From: Hymenobacter sp. YIM 151500-1
GTDB taxonomy: Bacteria; Bacteroidota; Bacteroidia; Cytophagales; Hymenobacteraceae
DNA: 64,000 bases
Assembly (NCBI RefSeq): GCF_025979885.1
Contig: NZ_CP110139.1
Location: forward strand, 2,108,001 to 2,172,000
Reading direction: 5' to 3'
Positions 35,418-42,333 of the stretch are shown here, one piece after another; position 1 is the first letter of the stretch; each line of letters opens with the position of its first letter. Under the pieces are notes generated by a model. It had not been told where the DNA came from. It saw only the letters and a program-made list of their open reading frames with translations, and searched no databases. Position numbers and translations under genes: made by a program.

Positions 35418-37064
35418 ATGACTTCCCGCCGAAACTTCTTGCAACATGCGGCTCTGGGCGCGGCTGGGGTGCTGCTGGCGCCGCTAGCGGGGCTCCACGT
35501 GTGCCGGCCGGGCACGGCGCGGAGCCACATTCGGGGCAGTTTGCACGGGGCCAACCACGCCACGGGCCACCTGCTGCGGGAGCCGGGGCGGCTGCCGGCG
35601 CCCACGCGCACCCAGCGGGTAGACGTGTTGATTGTGGGCGGGGGCGTGGCGGGGCTGGCGGCCCGGCGGGAGCTGGCGCGGCGCGGCTTCGGGCCGGAAC
35701 AGGTGCTGCTGGTGGAGCTGGATGAGCAGCCGGGCGGCAACTCCAGCGCCGGCCGCAACGCCGTGGCTTCTTACCCCTGGGGCGCCCACTACCTGCCCGT
35801 GCCCGACCCACGTAACCACGCGCTGCTGGCGTTTCTGCAAGAAGCCGGCGTCGTTACCGGCACCGATGCCGCCTCGGGCCTGCCCATCTACAACGACTAC
35901 TACCTCTGCCACGACCCCGAGGAGCGCCTGTACCTGCGCGGGCACTGGCAGAGCGGGTTAGTGCCCGAGTTGGGCGTGCCCGCAGCGGAAAAGGTGCAGA
36001 TAGCCCGGTTTTTTCGGCTAATAGAAGAAATGCGCGCCGCCCGCGGCACGGATGGGCGCGAGGCCTTCCGGATTCCGCTGGCGGAGTCGTCGGCGGATGC
36101 GCGGTTTCGGGTGCTGGACGAAGTGACGTTTGCGGCTTACCTGGACGAGCACGGCTTCACGGGGCCTCACCTGCGCTGGTACCTCGACTACTGCTGCCGC
36201 GACGACTACGGCGCCCCGGCCGCCCAGGTGTCGGCGTGGGCGGGGCTGCACTACTTTGCCAGCCGCAAGGGCCGCGCCCACAACGCCAGCGCCGCCGACG
36301 TGCTGACCTGGCCCGCGGGCAACGGCTTCCTGGTGGAGCAACTGCGCCGGCAAGCCTCCTCCCCCATTCACACCAATACCGTAGCCTACGCCCTGCACGA
36401 CACCCCGACCGGCCTGGCCGCCGACTGCTACGACGTAGTCACTCGCCAGACTACCCGCGTAGAGGCGCGGCAGATACTCCTGGCCACACCCTGGTTTGTA
36501 ACCGAGCGGCTGCTGGCCGGCCTGCCCGAGGCGCCCAAGCCGGCTCTGGCCGTGCACCGCGCCCCGTGGGTGGTGGTGAATCTGACCGTGGATGGCCTAC
36601 CCCAGGGCCCCGGCCAGCCGCTGAGCTGGGACAACGTGCTGTTCGGCACCGAATCGGTGGGCTACGTGAATGCCAGCCACCAGAGCCTCAGCCTCGACGC
36701 CGGCGGGCCCAAAGTCATAACCTACTACCTGCCCCTGCCCGCCGCCGACCCCGTGGCGGCCCGCCGCCTGGCCTACCAAACCTCCTACGACGAGTGGGTG
36801 CGCCGGGCCCTGGCCGAGCTGGAAACCGCCCACCCCGGCCTCACGCCCCACGTGCAGCGCGCCGATGTGTGGGTATGGGGCCACGGCATGGCGACGCCCA
36901 CGCCCGGCTTGCTGTGGGGCGCAGCCCGCCAGCAGGCCGCCCGCCCCTGGCAGGGCAAGCTGTTTTTCGCTCACACCGACCTGAGCGGCATGTCTATCTT
37001 CGAGGAGGGATTCTACCAGGGCTGCCGGGCCGCTGCCGAGCTAGCCAGTGTCAGGCGCGCTTAG
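35418..37064 (+). CDS. Tat-exported FAD-dependent amine-oxidase-like oxidoreductase
   Basis: The ATG at 35418 gives 548 residues starting M-T-S-R-R-N-F-L-Q-H, a twin-arginine signal with a hydrophobic core up to about 30. The frame is open further upstream but only through repeat DNA. An FAD-binding Rossmann fold starts V-L-I-V-G-G-G-V-A-G-L-A (glycine motif about 73-78) with V-E-L-D-E-Q as the ribose-binding acid. The C-terminal end (L-F-F-A-H-T-D-L-S-G-M-S-I-F-E-E-G) is the expected flavin-contacting segment of amine-oxidase-like proteins. A polyamine or other amine outside the cytoplasmic membrane is a plausible substrate given the neighbours; this is inference. Being folded and FAD-loaded before export fits the Tat route. 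Confidence 0.9.
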   Translation: MTSRRNFLQHAALGAAGVLLAPLAGLHVCRPGTARSHIRGSLHGANHATGHLLREPGRLPAPTRTQRVDVLIVGGGVAGLAARRELARRGFGPEQVLLVELDEQPGGNSSAGRNAVASYPWGAHYLPVPDPRNHALLAFLQEAGVVTGTDAASGLPIYNDYYLCHDPEERLYLRGHWQSGLVPELGVPAAEKVQIARFFRLIEEMRAARGTDGREAFRIPLAESSADARFRVLDEVTFAAYLDEHGFTGPHLRWYLDYCCRDDYGAPAAQVSAWAGLHYFASRKGRAHNASAADVLTWPAGNGFLVEQLRRQASSPIHTNTVAYALHDTPTGLAADCYDVVTRQTTRVEARQILLATPWFVTERLLAGLPEAPKPALAVHRAPWVVVNLTVDGLPQGPGQPLSWDNVLFGTESVGYVNASHQSLSLDAGGPKVITYYLPLPAADPVAARRLAYQTSYDEWVRRALAELETAHPGLTPHVQRADVWVWGHGMATPTPGLLWGAARQQAARPWQGKLFFAHTDLSGMSIFEEGFYQGCRAAAELASVRRA

Positions 37065-37090
37065 TATGGATTGCATGTTGTGCTGGTAGT

Positions 37091-37226
37091 GTCATGTTGA
37101 CAAAAAAAGCATCTTGCTAGAGAGTAACTCTAATCGTCCGGCTCCCCCTCTCCGAAAAAGGAGAGGGGGCTGGGGGGTGAGGCGCCACATCAGCACGCCA
37201 GACACTCCGACAAGCCCAGCATGACA
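37091..37226. repeat. REP-like copy 3 carrying an inserted MITE-type palindrome
   Basis: Diverged outer arms GTCATGTTGA and CAGCATGACA correspond to copies 1 and 2, and the conserved internal ACTC-AATCGT block is present. A palindrome (CCCCCTCTCC at 37144-37153, GGAGAGGGGG at 37160-37169, then CTGGGGGGTGAGG) sits in the middle and matches an end of the element at 62130-62358. One repeat family therefore appears nested in another. Confidence 0.65.
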
Positions 37227-37300
37227 TTACAATCACAACGTCACGCCACCAGAAAAGCAAAACACGCGCCCCTCTTACCAAACCTGCGCCTAGCTTCACC

Positions 37301-38389
37301 ATGCCTTCATCTGCATCCGTCGCCCAGCCTGTTGCTCCGATTGCCTTCCGCCAGCCGTGGATTCGTTCGGCGGGGTTTGATGGGTGGTGGATTCTGGGGC
37401 CGCCGTTTCTGGCCTTGCTAGGCGTGATGGTGCTGCCCCCAGCCTACCGCAGCACCAGTCAGATGCCGCTCTGGGCCTGGGTGGGGCTGGTGGTGCTCAT
37501 CGACGTGGCCCACGTGTACAGCACGCTGTTTCGCACCTACTTCGACCCGGTGCGGCGGCGGCGGTTTCGGACGTTGCTATGGGCCGTGCCGCTGGGGTGC
37601 TACGCGGCGGGGGTGGCCCTCCACTGGGCGGGCGGCTTGTGGTTTTGGCGGGTGCTGGCCTACGCGGCCGTGTTCCACTTCATTCGCCAGCAATACGGCT
37701 TTCTGCGCTTGTACGCGCGCCAGGAGCGCACCTCCACGGCCAGCCGCCGCCTCGACGCAGCCGTTATCTACGCCGCCACGCTTTACCCACTGCTGTGGTG
37801 GCACTTGGCGCCGCCCCGCAACTTCAATTGGTTTACCGACGGCGACTTTGTGCAGTACGACTGGCCCACCGGCCGGGCACTGCTGACGGTTGCTTACCTG
37901 GCATTGCTGGCGGCTTACGTGCTGAAAGAAGCCCGACAGTGGCGGCGCACCGGCCACTTCAACCTACCGCGTAACCTGCTGGTGCTGGGCACGGCGGCCT
38001 CCTGGTACGTGGGCATCGTGCTGTATAATGGCGACCTGGCCTTTACCCTGCTCAATGTGGTGGCCCACGGCATTCCGTACCTGGCCCTGATCTGGGCCAC
38101 CAGCCGTCCACCAGCCCCCTCGGTCTCGGCTGGTTCAGCTGGCCGCCTCTGGTGGCACGGGCGCTACGGGCTGGTGCTGTTTCTGGGGCTGCTGCTGGGG
38201 CTGGCGTATCTGGAGGAGGGCATCTGGGACGGGCTGGTGTGGCGGGAGCACGGGGCCGTGTTCGGCTGGTTTCAGCACCTGCCCACCGTGACGCAGGCGC
38301 ATGGCTTGGCGCTGCTAGTGCCCCTGCTGGCCCTGCCCCAGGCCACTCACTACGTCCTAGACGGGTTTATCTGGCGCCGGGACCAGTAA
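37301..38389 (+). CDS. Polytopic membrane protein with histidines in membrane segments
   Basis: The 362-residue protein has about eight or nine hydrophobic helices and no recognised family. Histidines fall in or near membrane segments: D-V-A-H-V-Y, V-F-H-F-I-R-Q-Q-Y-G-F, N-V-V-A-H-G-I-P-Y and A-T-H-Y-V-L-D-G-F. Such a pattern suggests metal or haem binding, or a membrane desaturase/hydroxylase-like site; this is inference only. It follows the Tat oxidoreductase in the same direction after a 236-bp repeat-filled gap, so it may or may not share its transcript. A clear bidirectional terminator follows at 38405-38453, so this is the last gene of the plus-strand run. The ATG at 37301 is followed by a polar start and the first helix at about 30-48. 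Confidence 0.82.
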   Translation: MPSSASVAQPVAPIAFRQPWIRSAGFDGWWILGPPFLALLGVMVLPPAYRSTSQMPLWAWVGLVVLIDVAHVYSTLFRTYFDPVRRRRFRTLLWAVPLGCYAAGVALHWAGGLWFWRVLAYAAVFHFIRQQYGFLRLYARQERTSTASRRLDAAVIYAATLYPLLWWHLAPPRNFNWFTDGDFVQYDWPTGRALLTVAYLALLAAYVLKEARQWRRTGHFNLPRNLLVLGTAASWYVGIVLYNGDLAFTLLNVVAHGIPYLALIWATSRPPAPSVSAGSAGRLWWHGRYGLVLFLGLLLGLAYLEEGIWDGLVWREHGAVFGWFQHLPTVTQAHGLALLVPLLALPQATHYVLDGFIWRRDQ

Positions 38390-38404
38390 TCATTGCTGGG
38401 GCAA

Positions 38405-38453
38405 AAAGAAACCAGCCGTTTTGGACAACGTGCCCAAAACGGCTGGTTTCTTT
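38405..38453. terminator. Bidirectional intrinsic terminator
   Basis: The arms 38405-38424 and 38434-38453 (AAAGAAACCAGCCGTTTTGG and complement) pair perfectly over 20 bp around a 9-base loop, with A-rich and T-rich flanks. It sits between the convergent genes ending at 38389 and 38483. Confidence 0.88.
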
Positions 38454-38482
38454 CATTTCCTTAAACGAAAAGGAGGCCCAGC

Positions 38483-38761
38483 TTACGCAGCCTTGGCCAG
38501 GGGCCGCACCACCTCGGCATCCAGAATTTCGACGACGAAGCCGTTGTCCCTGGAGTACGTCTTGCGGTAATGCACCACCAGGGGCCGGCCGCGGGGCGAG
38601 GTTACCTGCGTGGTGCAGACTTCGCCGTAGGCTTTTTCCTTCTCCAAAAAGGGCCGCAGCAACCCAACGGTTTGCAGAAACTCAGCCGGCAGCAAGCCCT
38701 GCTCCTCCTGCAACTTCACGGCACTGACGGGGTACAGAAAACGGGTGTTGAACAGAATCAT
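38483..38761 (-). CDS. Small conserved-looking hypothetical protein
   Basis: The ATG at 38761 gives 92 residues; an upstream ATG at 38806 would add 15. The protein is soluble and mixed alpha/beta with no signal peptide: M-I-L-F-N-T-R-F-L-Y-P-V-S-A-V-K at the start and V-V-H-Y-R-K-T-Y-S-R-D-N-G-F-V-V-E-I-L-D near the end. Codon use is normal for this genome and it is backed by a terminator at 38405-38453. I do not recognise a family or function. Confidence 0.7.
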   Translation of the reverse strand: MILFNTRFLYPVSAVKLQEEQGLLPAEFLQTVGLLRPFLEKEKAYGEVCTTQVTSPRGRPLVVHYRKTYSRDNGFVVEILDAEVVRPLAKAA

Positions 38762-38827
38762 CGGAAAGGCGAAAAGTCCACAAATTTCTTTCCGCTTCAA
38801 CGTCATTCTGCCGAGCTTAATTCCAAA

Positions 38828-39005
38828 ATCACAGATTTTGCAGATTGAATGGATTGCACAGATTATCGTGAGTTAATTCATTATTTCTAAGCTTGTTGCT
38901 ATTAGCCGCTATATTTTAGAGAAGGGCTTCGTGGCTTCTTTCCTTGTCTTTGTATGCTGCATGAAACGAATCTGTGCAATCTGGTTAATCTGCATAATCT
39001 GTGAT
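38828..39005. repeat. 37-bp inverted repeat pair (Bacteroidota-type ATCTGTGCAATCTG element)
   Basis: 38828-38864 and 38969-39005 are 37-bp inverted copies with about five mismatches, built of ATCACAGATT, TGCAGATT and GATTGCACAGATT blocks. The DNA between them is AT-rich. Similar words recur in intergenic DNA of many Bacteroidota, so this looks like a dispersed palindromic element. It ends three bases from the stop of the DUF2723 gene. Confidence 0.8.
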
Positions 39006-39007
39006 GC

Positions 39008-41998
39008 CTAATCGGTGATGCCGTGTTGCTGGAGCAGGCCGGCCAGCAGTTGGGCGCGGGGGGCGTCGTTGGTGTCGGCGGCGGCCTGGTAGAGGTGCTG
39101 GAGGGTGAACAGCTGGAGGCTGATATCCCGGTCGAACAGGGCGGCGTTGGGGTGGGCGGCGTAGTAGGCCAGGCGCTGGGCGGTGCGGGCCGTAAGCGTG
39201 TCCATGATTTCGTGGGCGCGGTCCGTTTCGCCCACGGCCAGCAGCGGCGGCACCAGGTCGGGGCTGTAGGCGTCGTAGGGCAGGGCGGCATCGGGCAGCA
39301 CGGCCAGGCACTTGCGCAGCACCTGCTGGGCGCGGGCGGGCTGGCCCTCGGCCAGGCAGGCGCGGGCCAGGCGGGCAAACTGCTGCCGGTAGCCACTCAG
39401 GATGAACCGCTGACTGTCATCGTAGTACACCCGCGGGTTGTCGAGGTTGCGGTAGCGGTACTTGCGCATCAGCGAGTCGTAGAGCAGGTCGGTGGCTACC
39501 ACGCCGTCTTCGGGCAGGCGCAGCTCGGCGGCCGTAGGCGCCGGGGCCCGGCAGGGCAGCACGCGGCTGGCCAGGCCTTCCACTTGCAGGTACTTTTCCA
39601 GCCCCAGCCGGGTGGCCGGGCTCGTAGTATTGGCGAAGTACACGGGCCGCTGCCAGGCGTTGGTCGCCAGCAAGTCGAGCAAGACCAAATCTTTCTTTTC
39701 CAGCACGCCGCCGCTCACCTCCCATTCCATACGGGCCACCACCTGCCCGCGGCGCGGCCGGGGCACGGCGCCACTGCGCACCAGGGCGGCCGTGTCTACG
39801 GGCAGCACGAGGCGCGGGCTGGGAAATGAGAGCAGGGGCCGGGAGCCCTCGGCGTAGCGGACTTGCAGCAGGGGGCTGTTCTGGCCCACCAGCTCCACAA
39901 ATTCTTGCACGTTCAGCTCCCGCACGGCCGGGTTTTCCACCAGGGGCAGGTAGTCGTTGGTACCCTGGCGGTACTGGCGGGCCGGGATACTCAGCGGCCA
40001 GGGTGCCGACTGATAGCTGCGCTGCCGCATCTGGTTCACGTACCAGTCGGTGTTGAGGTAGGACGACACGGCCACGCGCACATCGGTGCGGAAGCCTTCC
40101 ACTTCCTGCACGTACCACAGCGGAAACGTGTCGTTGTCGGCTTCGGTGATGAGGATGGCGTTGGGGGCCAGGGTGCTGAGCACGTTGCGGGCGTAGTCGG
40201 CGGCGGCAAAGCGGCCCGACCGGTCATGGTCGTCCCAGCCCTCAGCGGCCATCAGACCGGGCACCACCAGGCCCAGCCCCAGCGCCAGGCTGAGGCGGAC
40301 TACGCCCGCCAGCCGCAGCCGGCTCAGGGCCGCGTGCAGGGCCGGCACGCCCAGGCCAATCCAGATGCTAAAGGCCAGCGTGGCCCCGGCAAAGGTGTAG
40401 TCCCGCTCCCGGGGCTCCTGGGGCGGCTGGTTGAGGTAGAGCACGATGGCCACGCCGGTCAGCAGAAACAGCAGGGCCACCATACCGGCCTGGGGGCGGT
40501 TGCGGCGCGCCTGCCAGCCCAGGCCCGCCAGGCCTAGCAGCAGCGGCAAGCCCAGCAGGGCGTTGCGGGCCGGGTTGTTGGCGAGGCCGGCGGGCAGGCC
40601 ACTTTTGGTTTGCCAGGGCCAGAGTACCCCGGCGTGCTGCACGTCGCTCTGCCGCCCCACGAAGTTCCAGCCGAAGTAGCGCCAGAACATATGCCCCAGC
40701 TGATACTGCCACAAGAACCCCAGGTTTTGGGCCATGCTGGGCTTGCGCCCGGTTTCGAGGTTCGTTACCCACTTGCGGTACTGGCGCACCAGCTCGGGCG
40801 TGGCCCCACCCGGCCCGGCGTAGATGCGGGGCAGGAGCAGGTTGTCGGCGGGGTCGTAGCGCAGCTCGGGGCGGTGCTCGGCCACCACGTACCGGCCGCC
40901 CTGGCGCACGTAGCGCGGGGCGCCGTCTTGCTGGGCTACGGGCTGGGCAAACAGGTGAGGGCCGTACAGCAGGGGCCGGGTGCCGTATTGCTCCCGGCGC
41001 AGGTAGCTCACGAAGCTGAGCACCTCGTTAGGCGCGTTTTCATTGATGGTGGGGTTAAACGAGCTGCGAATCGGCACAATGAGGTACGACGAGTACCCAA
41101 TCAGCACAAACACCAGAGCCAGCAGCCCCGTGTGCAAAGCCGCCCGTCCGGTTCGGTGTGCGTACCGAAAACCCAGCCCAATCAGTCCCAGGAATAAGAC
41201 CAGGAAGATGATGAGCCCCGAATTGAATGGCAGCCCGAACGTATTCACGAAGAACACCTCAGAGGCACCCGCCAGCGTGGGCAGGCCCGGAATGACGCCC
41301 TCCAGCACCACCAGCACCAGCGCGGCCCCTACCAGCAGAGTGCGCACCACGCCCCCGGCCGTGGGGCGGGCCGTGCGGCGAAAGTACCACACCAGGCTGA
41401 GCACCGGAATAGCCAGCAGGTTAAGCAAATGCACTCCGATGCTCAGCCCAATAACGTAGGCAATGAGCACCAGCCACCGGTCGGCGCGGGGCGTGTCGGC
41501 CTGCTGCTCCCAGCGCAGCATCAGCCACACCACCAGGGCCGTGCCCAGCGTGGACAGAGCATACACTTCAGCTTCCACGGCGTTAAACCAGAACGAATCG
41601 GAAAACGCAAAGGCCAGGCTGCCCACCACGCCGGCTCCTAGCACCTGCGCCTGCGTCGTGCGGGTTGGCTGGCCTGGCAGCACCATTGTACGCTCGGCCA
41701 GGTGGGTGATGATGCCGAACAGCAGGGCCACCGTAGCCGCACTAGCCACCGCCGACACCATATTCACCAGCACCGCCACAACAGCCGGATTACCGAACGA
41801 CAGCAGGGAAAACAGCCGCCCCAGCAGCAAGTACAAGGGCGCACCGGGCGGGTGCGGCACCAGCAGCCGGTAGGCGCTAGCCGTAAACTCGCCACAGTCC
41901 CAGAACGACACGGTGGGCTCCAGCGTGGCCCAGTACACGGTTAGCGTCAGCAGAAACAGGCCGCCGCCACACCAGGATTTCAGTCGGGAATACGTCAT
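39008..41998 (-). CDS. DUF2723 multi-pass membrane protein
   Basis: The ATG at 41998 gives 996 residues; an ATG at 42037 lies inside a terminator palindrome and is rejected. The N-terminal half has about 12 membrane helices and the DUF2723 signature: T-V-S-F-W-D-C-G-E-F, then H-P-P-G-A-P-L-Y-L-L-L-G-R. DUF2723 is related to GT-C glycosyltransferases (protein O-mannosyltransferase type) that use lipid-linked sugar donors outside the cytoplasmic membrane. The acidic residues after W-D-C-G-E fit that active-site loop. The C-terminal part (about 600-996) is soluble, with helical TPR-like repeats at the end. It probably takes part in cell-surface protein or glycan glycosylation. It is a single gene with its own terminator region. 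Confidence 0.93.
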   Translation of the reverse strand: MTYSRLKSWCGGGLFLLTLTVYWATLEPTVSFWDCGEFTASAYRLLVPHPPGAPLYLLLGRLFSLLSFGNPAVVAVLVNMVSAVASAATVALLFGIITHLAERTMVLPGQPTRTTQAQVLGAGVVGSLAFAFSDSFWFNAVEAEVYALSTLGTALVVWLMLRWEQQADTPRADRWLVLIAYVIGLSIGVHLLNLLAIPVLSLVWYFRRTARPTAGGVVRTLLVGAALVLVVLEGVIPGLPTLAGASEVFFVNTFGLPFNSGLIIFLVLFLGLIGLGFRYAHRTGRAALHTGLLALVFVLIGYSSYLIVPIRSSFNPTINENAPNEVLSFVSYLRREQYGTRPLLYGPHLFAQPVAQQDGAPRYVRQGGRYVVAEHRPELRYDPADNLLLPRIYAGPGGATPELVRQYRKWVTNLETGRKPSMAQNLGFLWQYQLGHMFWRYFGWNFVGRQSDVQHAGVLWPWQTKSGLPAGLANNPARNALLGLPLLLGLAGLGWQARRNRPQAGMVALLFLLTGVAIVLYLNQPPQEPRERDYTFAGATLAFSIWIGLGVPALHAALSRLRLAGVVRLSLALGLGLVVPGLMAAEGWDDHDRSGRFAAADYARNVLSTLAPNAILITEADNDTFPLWYVQEVEGFRTDVRVAVSSYLNTDWYVNQMRQRSYQSAPWPLSIPARQYRQGTNDYLPLVENPAVRELNVQEFVELVGQNSPLLQVRYAEGSRPLLSFPSPRLVLPVDTAALVRSGAVPRPRRGQVVARMEWEVSGGVLEKKDLVLLDLLATNAWQRPVYFANTTSPATRLGLEKYLQVEGLASRVLPCRAPAPTAAELRLPEDGVVATDLLYDSLMRKYRYRNLDNPRVYYDDSQRFILSGYRQQFARLARACLAEGQPARAQQVLRKCLAVLPDAALPYDAYSPDLVPPLLAVGETDRAHEIMDTLTARTAQRLAYYAAHPNAALFDRDISLQLFTLQHLYQAAADTNDAPRAQLLAGLLQQHGITD

Positions 41999-42020
41999 GC
42001 GCAGACTGGTTAAGAGAAAG

Positions 42021-42052
42021 AAAAAAGCATCCGGCATGCCGGATGCTTTTTT
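42021..42052. terminator. Palindromic terminator upstream of the DUF2723 gene
   Basis: A perfect 32-base palindrome (AAAAAAGCATCCGG then CATG then its complement ending TTTTTT) lies between the DUF2723 start and the pseudogene scrap. It reads as an intrinsic terminator on both strands and probably ends the minus-strand transcripts coming from the polysaccharide locus. Confidence 0.8.
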
Positions 42053-42097
42053 CGGCTCAGGCGTTGCCTGGGGCGTTGTGGCTTTCGGGCGTGGTAG

Positions 42098-42196
42098 CTA
42101 CCAGCTCAGCTCCACCGTCACGGCCGTGGAGCCGCCCGCGTCGTCGTCGGTGATGAGGAGCAGTTCGTAGCGGCTGGCGCTGGAGCGGCTCTGGAC
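42098..42196 (-). pseudogene. C-terminal remnant of a DUF6929-family gene
   Basis: Translated on the minus strand, this scrap reads S-A-S-R-Y-E-L-L-L-I-T-D-D-D-A-G-G-S-T-A-V and then a stop at 42098. That matches the last residues of the intact DUF6929 gene at 55555-56469 (same S-A-S-R-Y-E-L-L-L and T-D-D-D-A-G-G-S-T-A-V). No start and no upstream homology remain beyond about 42190. It is the 3' end of a paralogue whose front has been deleted. Confidence 0.8.
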
Positions 42197-42273
42197 AGAG
42201 CCTGCCCGCACCAGCGGCAACCCCAATCGAAGTGCGCCGAGTACCGGAACTACGTCGGGTATAGCGAGGCCAA

Positions 42274-42310
42274 GCCCACTAACACCCGCTTTTGGCGGGC
42301 GTTAGTGGGC
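42274..42310 (-). terminator. Hairpin downstream of the GH3 gene
   Basis: The 16-bp arms (42274-42289 with 42295-42310, GCCCACTAACACCCGC type) pair with one mismatch around a 5-base loop. They lie 24 bases past the GH3 stop on the minus strand. There is no long U-tract, so it is a probable but not certain terminator. Confidence 0.6.
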
Positions 42311-42333
42311 AAGAGAGTTTAGGTTCCGGACTT

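Noticed and set aside
41999..42037. Earlier start of the DUF2723 gene
   Set aside because: The ATG lies within a perfect terminator palindrome; the ATG at 41998 gives the normal N-terminus.
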